From positions 2,542,001 through 2,606,000 of the forward strand of contig NZ_JACHCG010000001.1 of assembly GCF_014200595.1 (NCBI RefSeq): a DNA stretch of 64,000 nt, given 5' to 3'. The stretch is from Pedobacter cryoconitis (GTDB taxonomy: Bacteria; Bacteroidota; Bacteroidia; Sphingobacteriales; Sphingobacteriaceae). The position numbers and the translations under genes were made by a program. Shown one piece after another: positions 46,342-54,839 of this stretch. How positions within the stretch are numbered: the first letter of the stretch is position 1; each line of letters starts with the position of its first letter. The notes below the pieces were generated by a model. It was not told the origin of the DNA, did no database searches, and saw only the letters and a list, made by a program, of their open reading frames with translations.

Positions 46342-47230
46342 GAATAGCCTCACTTTCTTGTGCTATTCTTTTATACAACGAAGCCTCGTTTTCTAGCTTC
46401 TGAATTTTCTCTTTACACATGGACTTAGCAAGATCAACGAAATCTGTAATCCTATCATATAAGTGCTGTGCATCCTCAAATTCAACTGAGAAATGATCAC
46501 CATAACGTGCTTCTGAGTAGCTTTTGATCAAAATCTCAAAGAGCCTTTCATCCTCAGCATTTCCTGATCGTAGCATCTTAAACGGCTTGTTGGAAAAGCA
46601 GTTACATAGATTTAAAAGACGTTTTAAATTATGAATCTCTGAACGGTATGCGATATGCACTCTGATCAGTACAATACAGCATTGTTCTACGGCCTGATGG
46701 AGCAAGAAAGTGCATACATTATATTGTTGATTCACTAGACATTGATGTGAGCCAGTAAGAAAACCCTCAACTAATGGCATTCGATGACGTAGTTGTTTTT
46801 TAGCTTTTATCCCGGCTTGTGTAGGGATAAATCTGACCGGTAAATCTGGTTGGGTCATACCATCATGGCTGTATAATAAATACCCGGTATTATAAACCGT
46901 AATAAAGAATCTATTGTTGGCCTTGATAGCCTCTAGGATAGTTTCTTTTCCGTGGCAAAGAATCGTGATTACGCCATGTTTATAATGAAAATTGGCAAAT
47001 TCCTGGATCTCGTGATCAATCCGAGTAGCGCTTGCTGTTACGATCAATAAACAATAATTGCTACTATGATCAGTTTTATAATCTATAAAACAGCCATTGG
47101 ATTGCTCTAATAAACTCTTTTTTGCAAAGCAGAAAACTTGTTGGGGCTCAAACTTTTGGACTAGCGATTTGACAAACGTCTTAAAATAAAAAGAGTGTTC
47201 ATCTGCTAGGGATAAGGGGTACATTTCCAT
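46334..47230 (-). CDS. HEPN-domain protein with possible nucleotidyltransferase-like N-terminus
   Basis: A 298-residue protein. The C-terminal half is a HEPN bundle (QYNVCTFLLHQAVEQCCIVLIRVH, then SEIHNLKRLLNLC), of the type usually paired with minimal nucleotidyltransferases. The N-terminal half (FVKSLVQKFEPQQVFCFA and CLLIVTASATRIDHEIQEF) could be a degenerate nucleotidyltransferase fold; no clear GS-x-D-x-D motif is seen. It is the first gene of the leftward unit 47230 to 44545. A role in element regulation or protection is inference. Confidence 0.65.
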   Translation of the reverse strand: MEMYPLSLADEHSFYFKTFVKSLVQKFEPQQVFCFAKKSLLEQSNGCFIDYKTDHSSNYCLLIVTASATRIDHEIQEFANFHYKHGVITILCHGKETILEAIKANNRFFITVYNTGYLLYSHDGMTQPDLPVRFIPTQAGIKAKKQLRHRMPLVEGFLTGSHQCLVNQQYNVCTFLLHQAVEQCCIVLIRVHIAYRSEIHNLKRLLNLCNCFSNKPFKMLRSGNAEDERLFEILIKSYSEARYGDHFSVEFEDAQHLYDRITDFVDLAKSMCKEKIQKLENEASLYKRIAQESEAIHG

Positions 47231-47312
47231 ATATCATCTCATTTATAGTTAATAAACTGTTCAAATGAGTCTGAAATTGGCGGAAATGATAAATGTGGAA
47301 TCCGCCAACCAT

Positions 47313-47457
47313 GGTTACATTAAAGTTTCTGACGCCTTACGTTAACATGGATTTACAGCAGATCCCACATCTATCTCAATGCGCAAATATAGCACATCTA
47401 CGCATAGATATGGCATTACTCTGCTGTCCTACGTTAACGGCGTCAGATTTTGTAACC
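47313..47457. repeat. Interrupted inverted repeat
   Basis: GGTTACA (47313) and CTGACGCC (ending 47336) recur inverted as GGCGTCAG (from 47439) and TGTAACC (ending 47457). Each arm also has a nearby GTTAAC palindrome. The symmetric layout upstream of divergent genes suggests an operator or a replication or transfer origin. Confidence 0.55.
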
Positions 47458-47526
47458 GTAAGACTCTTTAAAATATTATTATTGTTGTGTTTAAATCATA
47501 ATCTAATATAGATAAAAAAAGAACAA

Positions 47527-47544
47527 ACCCTGCTATATCAGGGT
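47527..47544 (+). terminator. Small hairpin with T-rich tail
   Basis: ACCCTG and CAGGGT form a 6-bp stem around CTATAT, followed by ATTTATTTTTCTTTT. It may be a terminator or attenuator before the XRE gene. Confidence 0.4.
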
Positions 47545-47583
47545 GATTTATTTTTCTTTTATGGCTTACTTAGCTCATAGAAT

Positions 47584-47853
47584 ATGAGCGAAATATCCAA
47601 AATAGAGCAATACGTTATAGATAAAGTGAGAGAGATAAGGATGAAGGCAGACATTAGCCAGAGCAATTTGTCGGTGGGTATGGAATTAAATTCAAAATTT
47701 GTAGGGAACGTAGAGAGCAGTAAAACCCCGGATAAATACAATATCAATCATTTGAATAAAATTGCTGAGATACTTCAATGTTCTATAAAGGACTTTTTCC
47801 CAGAAAAGCCTATTGCGAGCGAAATTCCAAAGAAAAAGAATATCACTAAATAA
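47584..47853 (+). CDS. XRE-family helix-turn-helix regulator
   Basis: An 89-residue protein with a Cro/C1-type HTH: IEQYVIDKVREIRMKADISQSNLSVGMELNSKFVGNVES, ending KIAEILQCSIKDFFP. Likely controls element genes, possibly through the inverted repeat just upstream. It is divergent from the HEPN-led unit. Confidence 0.82.
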   Translation: MSEISKIEQYVIDKVREIRMKADISQSNLSVGMELNSKFVGNVESSKTPDKYNINHLNKIAEILQCSIKDFFPEKPIASEIPKKKNITK

Positions 47854-47989
47854 TCCTTAATTGGGTATAATCAAAGTAGTAATAAAGAGCCTTTAAATAA
47901 GGGTATTTATAGACAACCGTAACCAAACGCTTGCGGTGGATTGTTAGTCTTTTATATTTATAGTTCACTAATTTAAATAATTACGACAA

Positions 47990-48586
47990 ATGATGAAAAA
48001 GTTTCTACTACTGGCCTTGGTCTTTAATAGTTCCTTGGCTATTGCCCAATCATCGGACTATTGCTTTCAGTCTAAAGGTAATTGGACTCCGTTACATGAG
48101 GCAGTATGTTTTGATTCTCAAATGACCTTTGAGATGGGTGCTTTCTTTGCTAGTAAGTTTGATAAAAACTATAAACAACCAATGTATTGGGCGCTAAATA
48201 AGGAACGTCAATTAAAAGTTGTTGATAGCGCATTTGTAATGAAAGAAATGACTGGATCAATGCAAGGGATAACCCGAGTTTCATTTAATATTACCAATAA
48301 TCTAAGGATTTCTGTAGCAACCCTTCCATTTGATAAAAACAGCTTTGATAAGGCGCAAATAGTTTTGATCGCCAAAACTGATGGCGAATGTCAATTAGTT
48401 TGTGACGGTATATTTAACAAGGTCAAAATAAAAGCAGAAGACAATATCAGTATGTATGCAGTAGAGCCAATCGCTAAAACAATTATTGTTAATGATAAAA
48501 AAATGGATTTGACAATTACTTTATACTATCAAGATGGAATGACATTAAAGTATATAAATGTCAATAATATCATGATTAAGATTTAA
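47990..48586 (+). CDS. Hypothetical secreted protein
   Basis: A 198-residue protein with a strong signal peptide (KKFLLLALVFNSSLAIAQ). The mature part is strand-rich with four cysteines, two of them close together (GECQLVCDG). No family recognised. It stands alone between the XRE gene and the mobilization genes. Confidence 0.6.
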   Translation: MMKKFLLLALVFNSSLAIAQSSDYCFQSKGNWTPLHEAVCFDSQMTFEMGAFFASKFDKNYKQPMYWALNKERQLKVVDSAFVMKEMTGSMQGITRVSFNITNNLRISVATLPFDKNSFDKAQIVLIAKTDGECQLVCDGIFNKVKIKAEDNISMYAVEPIAKTIIVNDKKMDLTITLYYQDGMTLKYINVNNIMIKI

Positions 48587-48845
48587 TACTTATTTTTAAG
48601 AAGCCCTTTGATAGCAGAATCAGACCATATCCTTGCTTATGTTTATATGGATTGCTGTGCTATTAATAAAACGGTAGCTGTATGGATATAAGGGCATTAG
48701 TGTTAAAATGTGAGATGGACATAAGTTCTAAGAATAAGCACCAAAACTGTAAAACCTCGTTGTTGGAGTGACAAAGGGTTTGAAGTTATCGCCCCCCCTT
48801 TGTTTGCCCGATCATTGCCATAGCCAATCAAATGATTTGCAAATT

Positions 48846-49268
48846 TCACTTCATATGGTTATTCAGTAGCAGATAAGCAAAGATCATAAAAACCAAAGCC
48901 AGTAAACACAAGATTATTCTGGTCAAAACAGCCCTAATGTATTCCACGCTCCTAAGCTGCTCGGAGAAGAACAAAAAGCGATATTCTTTTTTGAGGGGCT
49001 TTGGCCATTTTTCCATATTCTGATTGATGTTGACTAAGCCATTTTTCAGTGATGTATTGATTTCAGATAAATCCGATTTAGGTGCTTGGATGACAATGTT
49101 ACCAAATTTGTTTTCAAAGTCAGTAATTAAGGCTTGTGTTTGTTCTTCCTTTGCCGAAAGTGCTTCGTTCTTTGTAGCCAGTTCCTTTTCCAGTAGTTCC
49201 GTCCTTTTGATCAGACTTTCTACCACTTCGTCTATAATTGTTTTATCAGGTGTTTGCTGATTGCTCAT
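48846..49268 (-). CDS. Mobilization-associated tail-anchored protein
   Basis: A 140-residue protein with a long coiled coil (IKRTELLEKELATKNEALS, to about residue 50) and one C-terminal membrane segment (ILCLLALVFMIFAYLLL). It follows the relaxase gene by 47 bp on the same strand, a position where Bacteroidota mobilizable elements often carry such a small membrane protein. Possibly links the relaxosome to the membrane; inference only. Confidence 0.6.
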   Translation of the reverse strand: MSNQQTPDKTIIDEVVESLIKRTELLEKELATKNEALSAKEEQTQALITDFENKFGNIVIQAPKSDLSEINTSLKNGLVNINQNMEKWPKPLKKEYRFLFFSEQLRSVEYIRAVLTRIILCLLALVFMIFAYLLLNNHMK

Positions 49269-49315
49269 GTGATGTTCCTTTCTTTAAATGTTGAGTTTAA
49301 AAATCATTAGTTTTC

Positions 49316-50311
49316 TTACCTTGTATTGGTGCGGGCTTGTCCCTTACGTTGCCTGTTACGGCCATAAATAGCCTCATCATCAACGTCATCTGATATATCA
49401 ATTTTGGGATTTGGTGTGTCCAAATATTTGGTTTGCGGCTCGTGCTGCAAGTATTGCGTTTGTGGTTCCTGATTTAAATAATGGGTTTCATGCTCGGACT
49501 GCTGTATTACTTCCCTAAGCTGGTCGACTAGGCTCTTTAGTTGTGCTATTCTTTCTTTTGGCTGCTGCTTTTGCTTCTCCCGAACATTGTCGGTGATCGT
49601 TTTACTTATTTTCCCATAACTCAAACTGCGGTCAACCTCCGATCCCTTGAACTGGTATTCGCCTTTACCAAAACTGACCCCTTGTACTTCCACTGTTCCA
49701 CTTTTATACTTATACAGCATGCTGATACCCTGCTTACCCAATTGCTTTTGCAGTTCGTCTACACTTTTAACTGTCGGCAGGATTGCTTTGATCTGATCGT
49801 AAATTTGGTACTTTACTTTATCCGCTCCTTTAAGCCGCTGACGGTTTACCCTGTCTTTGCCCTTTGCCATATGGAAACTGTACTTTAAGGTAAGTGCTTT
49901 GCTTACTTTTACATTGTTCCACCGCTGACTAGAATCGCTTATCGTTTTGCCCTCATTGTCCACCCGGTTATAAACCAAATGCAAGTGTGGGTGATTGGTG
50001 TCGTGATGCCTGACCATTAGTACTTGCGTACCCGAAATCTTCATCTTTTTTAGGTACTCCTTGGCAATGCTCACCATTAGATCATTGGTAAGTTTTGGGG
50101 CATCCTCCGGGCTCCAGTTTAGTGCAATATGGCCTACCGCTTGTCCTAAGCCCGGCCGCATTTTCCGTTGCATGTTAAAATCGGCAATGGTGTGCGCTAC
50201 TTCACCTATACGCAGGCCGTCCGCATCTAGTACAACAGCACCTTCTTTCAACATGCAGTATTCCACACAGCCTTTAAAACTTTTGCCGGACTTAGGTATC
50301 TTTCCCATCAT
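49316..50311 (-). CDS. Relaxase / mobilization nuclease (MobA/BmgA-like)
   Basis: A 331-residue relaxase. The N-terminus (GKIPKSGKSFKGCVEYC) and the histidine cluster RHHDTNHPHLHLVYNRV (residues 101-117) match the Relaxase domain of the MOBP type. It nicks the element at oriT and pilots the strand into a recipient. The C-terminal quarter is Gln-rich (QSEHETHYLNQEPQTQYL, repeated YL-x-x-EPQT words). The start overlaps the MobC gene by 20 bp. Confidence 0.9.
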   Translation of the reverse strand: MMGKIPKSGKSFKGCVEYCMLKEGAVVLDADGLRIGEVAHTIADFNMQRKMRPGLGQAVGHIALNWSPEDAPKLTNDLMVSIAKEYLKKMKISGTQVLMVRHHDTNHPHLHLVYNRVDNEGKTISDSSQRWNNVKVSKALTLKYSFHMAKGKDRVNRQRLKGADKVKYQIYDQIKAILPTVKSVDELQKQLGKQGISMLYKYKSGTVEVQGVSFGKGEYQFKGSEVDRSLSYGKISKTITDNVREKQKQQPKERIAQLKSLVDQLREVIQQSEHETHYLNQEPQTQYLQHEPQTKYLDTPNPKIDISDDVDDEAIYGRNRQRKGQARTNTR

Positions 50312-50705
50312 CGTTGTTCAGATATTTAAGAGTCTGATCAATCTCCGTTAACAGGTTGTCGCACTTGATCACAATACTTATAATTCCACTGTTATGCGCC
50401 AACTTGGTCAGCTGGTTCAGGTTGTTGGCCATGCCTGCCAGCAGGTGCAGGACACGCCTGTCCTCTGCGCTTACTCTCTCTACAACCTTAGCTTTCAGGG
50501 CAGCCGCCCTGATCCAGTCGCTGATCCGCATGCCCGCCTGCCGGGCTTTGGATTCAATCAGGAAACGCTCTGTAGCGGTCAGCCGGACACGGATGCCGTT
50601 GGCTCGTTTGATCCTTTTTTGCGGTGCGCCGCCTCTATGTTTTGGGCACTTATCTGTCTTATTTACTGGGGCTTTAAAACCCGTGTTTAATGTTGTACTG
50701 GTCAT
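50292..50705 (-). CDS. MobC-like relaxosome accessory protein
   Basis: A 137-residue protein with a basic start and the MobC/BmgB pattern: IRVRLTATERFLIESKARQAGM, SDWIRAAAL, and LLAGMANNLNQLTKLAHNSG. It binds oriT and helps the relaxase. It is immediately upstream of, and overlapping, the relaxase gene. Confidence 0.88.
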   Translation of the reverse strand: MTSTTLNTGFKAPVNKTDKCPKHRGGAPQKRIKRANGIRVRLTATERFLIESKARQAGMRISDWIRAAALKAKVVERVSAEDRRVLHLLAGMANNLNQLTKLAHNSGIISIVIKCDNLLTEIDQTLKYLNNDDGKDT

Positions 50706-50779
50706 AGTTTCTCACGTTTAAAATGACTTATCCGCTCTTGCTTCTGCACCCTGCATCTTCATGCGACCATCGGGAGCTT

Positions 50780-50846
50780 GAAGCAAGTTGTCCCCTTGCC
50801 GCAGGCTTGGGGGAGTTTTTGTGTAACAAAAACACAAACTTGCTTC
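50780..50846. other. Candidate oriT
   Basis: Just upstream of mobC, a 10-bp inverted repeat (GAAGCAAGTT at 50780, AACTTGCTTC at 50837) encloses a GC-rich stretch and a second perfect hairpin (GTTTTTGT/ACAAAAAC, 50815-50833). Position and symmetry fit a transfer origin; the nic site is not identified. Confidence 0.5.
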
Positions 50847-50905
50847 CTACAAACCGCATAAGTTTGGCGTGCTGAAAGCCTCGCCTTACTTCCTGCGGTT
50901 TCCAT

Positions 50906-50939
50906 TACCCGGATAGCTCCTGAAAGGAGCATCCGGGTA
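50906..50939. other. Strong hairpin upstream of mobC
   Basis: TACCCGGAT pairs with ATCCGGGTA, then GCTCC with GGAGC inside, with one bulged A and a TGAAA loop. It may be part of oriT or a terminator for the upstream gene at 50970. Confidence 0.6.
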
Positions 50940-50969
50940 CATGCTACGCCGGGTTTTCCGGCTCCTTTT

Positions 50970-51296
50970 TCATTGGTCTGATGGCCGCTCAGACACGAGC
51001 GGCCACCAGACCAGGCTTCCCTTTAGCGGATGGTAGGATGGCTGATAACGGATATACCCAAATTCATCCAGTTCACGGATGCATTTGTGATAGGTCGCAA
51101 TAGATGCTATTCTGGAAAAAGCCATCAGCTTTTTGCGGGTGATAGCAAAAGGATTTTCAAAACCGCTTTGCTGCCAGCAGACAAACAGTGCGGTAAGCAG
51201 GCTGATATGGGTGGCCAGCGTTCTGCCATCCGCCCCCATACGCTTAACCCATTTGCTATAATCAGCTGCCTTATTTTGGATTCCTGTGACTGTCAT
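50970..51296 (-). CDS. Winged-helix-like element protein
   Basis: A 108-residue protein with a replication- or regulation-type winged helix: THISLLTALFVCWQQSG, AITRKKLMAFSRIASIATYHKCIRELDEFGYIRYQPSYHP. The order resembles small Bacteroidota element proteins of unknown role. Its start overlaps the stop of the HTH gene by 4 bp. Confidence 0.65.
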   Translation of the reverse strand: MTVTGIQNKAADYSKWVKRMGADGRTLATHISLLTALFVCWQQSGFENPFAITRKKLMAFSRIASIATYHKCIRELDEFGYIRYQPSYHPLKGSLVWWPLVSERPSDQ

Positions 51297-51553
51297 GGTT
51301 GACCTCCCCCTAATAGTCTGGTGATGTCCTCTAGTTTATAATACATCATCCCGCCGATCTTTGTGTAACTTAAAGTCCCGTTAATGCGCAGATTTTGTAA
51401 TGTGCCTGGTGAAATATTCAGCATCTTGCGTACTTCTGCACTTTTAAGCCATTCCTTGGTCTTTTCCTGCGACTTCACAATAGCTTTAATATCATTCAGC
51501 AGTTCGGTTTTAAACTGCTTTAAATCGTCCTTTGTGATGATTTCTACTTGCAT
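51293..51553 (-). CDS. Excisionase-like helix-turn-helix protein
   Basis: An 86-residue protein with an N-terminal helix and an HTH_17/MerR-type domain: WLKSAEVRKMLNISPGTLQNLRINGTLSYTKIGGMMYYKLEDI. Proteins of this type are excision factors or regulators in Bacteroidota elements. It is coupled to the next gene. Confidence 0.78.
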   Translation of the reverse strand: MQVEIITKDDLKQFKTELLNDIKAIVKSQEKTKEWLKSAEVRKMLNISPGTLQNLRINGTLSYTKIGGMMYYKLEDITRLLGGGQP

Positions 51554-51632
51554 CCTTATCCTCCTTTATATGATGATTGTATATGTTCCCGCTTCCTTTT
51601 GGATGGCAGGTATCAGATTTGTCCTGTTACAT

Positions 51633-51707
51633 AGTTATATATGCAGCTAACTAGCTATACAGTTATATAGCCTATCAGCTATTGAGTTATTTAGATATAT
51701 AGCCTAT
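51633..51707. repeat. AT-rich iteron-like repeats
   Basis: TATATAGCCTAT occurs at 51664 and 51696 (32-bp period), and AGTTATATA at 51633 and 51661, between the two HTH genes. Possible binding sites for one of them, or an origin. Confidence 0.45.
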
Positions 51708-51710
51708 TGC

Positions 51711-51986
51711 TTATGTGCTGTTAGTTATCTGCCGTCGCATGATTTCAAGTACTTTGCTACGCTCGAAAAATACGCGCTTATGCAGCCGTAAAAAGGGTAG
51801 CCCCTTTTTCATCCAATCTGTCAGCGTGACCAGTGATATGCCAAATTCATCGGCCAGTTCCTGTTTGGATAATAGTTGTTCTTCCTTTGGCAGCTGGTTG
51901 CTGCCTGTTCTGAAATGTTCCCTGAGTTCTGCCCTTACTGCATTACGGATGCACTGGCTAAGGGCTTGTTCGTTAATGATTTCCAT
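51711..51986 (-). CDS. Excisionase/MerR-like helix-turn-helix protein
   Basis: A 91-residue protein with the HTH pattern LLSKQELADEFGISLVTLTDWMKKGLPFLRLHKRVFFERSKVLEIM. It resembles the second HTH gene downstream and is likely also a DNA-bending or regulatory factor of the element. Confidence 0.75.
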   Translation of the reverse strand: MEIINEQALSQCIRNAVRAELREHFRTGSNQLPKEEQLLSKQELADEFGISLVTLTDWMKKGLPFLRLHKRVFFERSKVLEIMRRQITNST

Positions 51987-52162
51987 AGCCTTTGAATTTG
52001 GTTCAAAGAAATGCTATAGAATTCGTGATTATTGACCACGGAATTTCTTGTGGTTAAATTAGAGAGGTATTTGATAAACTGGTAACGCTTTCAAACAGCT
52101 GAATGATAAGTTGTTATTAAGTAAGACAAGGCAAACTTAAATAAACTGGCAGAGTGTCGAAA

Positions 52163-52924
52163 TCAACTACGCTTTTTAGCGGAAACGATCTTTAAAAGTT
52201 TATCCTTTTCGTCAATCTCCTTGTATTTCTTGCCTATATTTTTCTTATCGGCTGGAAAATAACGATGCATAGTATTGAAATTAATTGGCTCATTATTCTT
52301 CTCCCGGAAGAACTTGCAGATCATTCTGCGCCAGATAATTTGATCGGCAGGATACAATAGTTCTATGCCATCGGCAAGTTTAATATCCTGCAACTGATGT
52401 ATAAGGTCATAAAAGGTATGCAGCCTCCCAGCTCTGATATTGATATAGCCTTCTTTTTCGAGGGTAGTCGCCTTTTTTAGTTTTTCTTTTAGCCTGTCAA
52501 TCTCTGATTGCTGCTTCCTGATTTCAGCATGTTGATCGGCAATAATTTCTGGTAAGGTCTTTTGGGTATTCCACATGTCAATCGAGCGAAGATATTTTTG
52601 GAAACCTGTGAGTTTTTCCAATATCTCCATATCCAGCGCATGACTTGAATTAAATGGGTTTTTATGGTCAAGAAAATTAATACGCCGTAATACGACCTGC
52701 CATACAAACGTGAAAAACTCTTGTTCACCTTGCGGTTCCTTTCTTAAATAATAGTTTAGATGATATTGATAAAAGGCAGGGTATTCCTGTTCGGGCAGTG
52801 TGAATAGTTTTTTTATGAAAAGATTATCCTCGTAGCCACTTTTAAGTCCGGTGAATATCCCTACATCATATGAATGTGGATTGAGGTCAAAAGCTTCGTG
52901 CGGTTTGAAATATTTGTTGGGCAT
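52163..52924 (-). CDS. Hypothetical element protein with coiled coil
   Basis: A 253-residue protein. A coiled coil is visible in the middle (IADQHAEIRKQQSEIDRLKEKLKKA, about 128-152). The C-terminus (MHRYFPADKKNIGKKYKEI) recalls small regulators of Bacteroidota elements, but I cannot place the family. It lies between the mobilization region and the defence cargo. Confidence 0.55.
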   Translation of the reverse strand: MPNKYFKPHEAFDLNPHSYDVGIFTGLKSGYEDNLFIKKLFTLPEQEYPAFYQYHLNYYLRKEPQGEQEFFTFVWQVVLRRINFLDHKNPFNSSHALDMEILEKLTGFQKYLRSIDMWNTQKTLPEIIADQHAEIRKQQSEIDRLKEKLKKATTLEKEGYINIRAGRLHTFYDLIHQLQDIKLADGIELLYPADQIIWRRMICKFFREKNNEPINFNTMHRYFPADKKNIGKKYKEIDEKDKLLKIVSAKKRS

Positions 52925-53053
52925 AGCTTCGAGTATTAATTCTTCTTATATGGACGATAAAAATTATTTTATCCAAACTTAATGACTTGTTAGGAAACGT
53001 GGAATTTTGCATTTTAGCCACCTGATGCAAATCTATGCTAAAGTCGGCTTTTG

Positions 53054-54673
53054 TTAATATGGACTTCTACTACCACCAGAATAAACAATTGTTTTGGCTG
53101 TATCAGTTTTAACTTCTGATAAACCGATTCCCTTTTTGATTACTGGTTTCTTGATAGTGTACGTTTTTATTTTTGCAGTTTCATTGTAAAAGTAAACGTC
53201 GTTTGCTAATAGAATTTTAAAGTATTCATTATTATCAATTGGGCTGGCTGCTGGAACTAACCAACCCTTTTTTATAGATTCGTAAGTAAAAAGCCAATTT
53301 TCATTCATCAAAGAATCAGTCGTTAATTCGCTTAAAAGCAGACTTGTAGAGACAGATGCATTGATTAAGTTTCTACTTTTCAAATCCATTGCAATAAGCA
53401 TTGATAAAATATCATTTGAAGCAAATATTTCCTGAGCCATTTTATTTTTAAGCTTAATCTTAAATTCAACGCACATCCATAAGGCCCAAGCTACCTCATA
53501 ATTATGACCTTTTGGCAAATTGATTGTTATTAGCTTTTCAATAATGCTCTTTATTTTTAGTTTACTAATTCGACTTCTATTTGAAGCTAAAATTTCCGTC
53601 ACAACTGATAATGTCCGTGGCTCAGTAATTGCAATTTTTAATACTAGCGATTGATAAGTATTCCAGTTCTCATCAAATAATTCAATATATTTTAATACTT
53701 GTATAGAAAAAAGCAGAACAGAATCATTTGGATTTTCATTTGAATGAAGAAGGGAAAGACTGACAAATCGTTCAATGTCTGTCAATTGTGTTTTGGGTGT
53801 TTTTCTAAATGCGAATGTGCCCAGTTCTATAGACCATTTCGTATCGAATGCAAGAGGTGATTTTGATATTTTAGTTTTTTCTTCGTTAATATCAAGTTGA
53901 AATTCTGTAAATAACGATTGGAGAAATTTGAATGCTTTTTCAGCATCAGCATAACTATCACAGTACAAATAATAATCGTCAATAAATCTAAATGTTTTTA
54001 CATTTTTTAGCTTATTGTGAATTTGCTCATCCATTAAGCAAGTTATTATTTCAGCTATAATTAATGATGTGTCTGGACCAATTGGAATGCCAACAGTTTG
54101 GCCAGAATTGCAATTTCTTAAATCTCTATCTAGTGCATTGCCTAGCAAAGTAAAATCCTCCCGATTAGCTTTTGCAATTGGTTTGGTATGTACTAACCAA
54201 GGAATTGAATGAGTATAAATTGTCCCGTAAAATCTTGAAAGATCTGTTTTTACTTCATATAAGTTATCGAACGATTCATTTAATCTTCTGCTTTTAAATT
54301 CTCCAAAATTATCCTTTGTAACTACTGCTCGATTTTTTTCTATGTCTTCAATAGGAATGCTCGACGAAATATTGGATTTAGAATAAATATTTTGTATTTC
54401 CATCCATTTATCGGAAATAGTTTTGCAAAGTTTACTTTGATGTAATGGATTTGGAATATTTATTATTCTTCTGGATAGATTAACTTTGGGGATTGAAAAA
54501 GCTACCCATTTCGATTCTTTATAATTCTGTCTTAACGGCCTTGACAAAGTATTATATTTGACATTCCAAGCAGCATTTATTACATCAATTTTATCTGAAA
54601 AAGTTATACTTTCAAATGGAGGAGGAAGCTCTCTAGGAATATATCCAAGCTTAATAAGTTCTTTTTCTGTCAT
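53054..54673 (-). CDS. Defence-type reverse transcriptase (Abi/UG-like)
   Basis: About 539 residues from the ATG at 54673. RT motifs are intact: motif A in VKTDLSRFYGTIY (catalytic Asp), motif B in GQTVGIPIGPDTSLIIAEI, motif C FRFIDDYYLY (F-I-D-D), and motif D LDINEEKTKIS. The entry GYIPRELPPPF is typical of abortive-infection and unknown-group RTs rather than group II introns or retrons. The last 240 residues are helical, with no maturase domain. It lies 166 bp downstream of a HEPN gene on the same strand. Likely anti-phage; mechanism unproven. Confidence 0.82.
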   Translation of the reverse strand: MTEKELIKLGYIPRELPPPFESITFSDKIDVINAAWNVKYNTLSRPLRQNYKESKWVAFSIPKVNLSRRIINIPNPLHQSKLCKTISDKWMEIQNIYSKSNISSSIPIEDIEKNRAVVTKDNFGEFKSRRLNESFDNLYEVKTDLSRFYGTIYTHSIPWLVHTKPIAKANREDFTLLGNALDRDLRNCNSGQTVGIPIGPDTSLIIAEIITCLMDEQIHNKLKNVKTFRFIDDYYLYCDSYADAEKAFKFLQSLFTEFQLDINEEKTKISKSPLAFDTKWSIELGTFAFRKTPKTQLTDIERFVSLSLLHSNENPNDSVLLFSIQVLKYIELFDENWNTYQSLVLKIAITEPRTLSVVTEILASNRSRISKLKIKSIIEKLITINLPKGHNYEVAWALWMCVEFKIKLKNKMAQEIFASNDILSMLIAMDLKSRNLINASVSTSLLLSELTTDSLMNENWLFTYESIKKGWLVPAASPIDNNEYFKILLANDVYFYNETAKIKTYTIKKPVIKKGIGLSEVKTDTAKTIVYSGGSRSPY

Positions 54674-54839
54674 TTGCAATTTGTTGGTTTGAAATTTCAG
54701 TTAACTATTTGGGATTTACCTTCTATTGGGAAATCGAAGCGTAAAGCTTAAATTTATTACTAATGTCAAATAGAACTGCAAAACTTTAAGTTGTACACAC
54801 CAGTCGGCCTCACACAAAGGCTATGTTTGCTTTAGTTTT

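Larger units (their letters stand above)
47231..47583. other. Intergenic control region with long inverted repeat
   Basis: A 353-bp gap between two divergent units. It contains the interrupted inverted repeat described at 47313-47457 and a small hairpin at 47527-47544. No ORF is convincing. Confidence 0.6.

Noticed and set aside
50356..50721. Forward frames over mobC
   Set aside because: Antisense to a clear MobC gene with overlapping relaxase; Arg/Ser-rich and without family features.
51633..51707. CRISPR array
   Set aside because: The repeats are short, AT-rich, only two or three copies, with no uniform spacers or cas genes in the window.
53054..54673. Retron or group II intron reverse transcriptase
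   Set aside because: No maturase or HNH domain, no msr-msd-like structure seen, and the entry motif fits Abi/UG-type RTs better.
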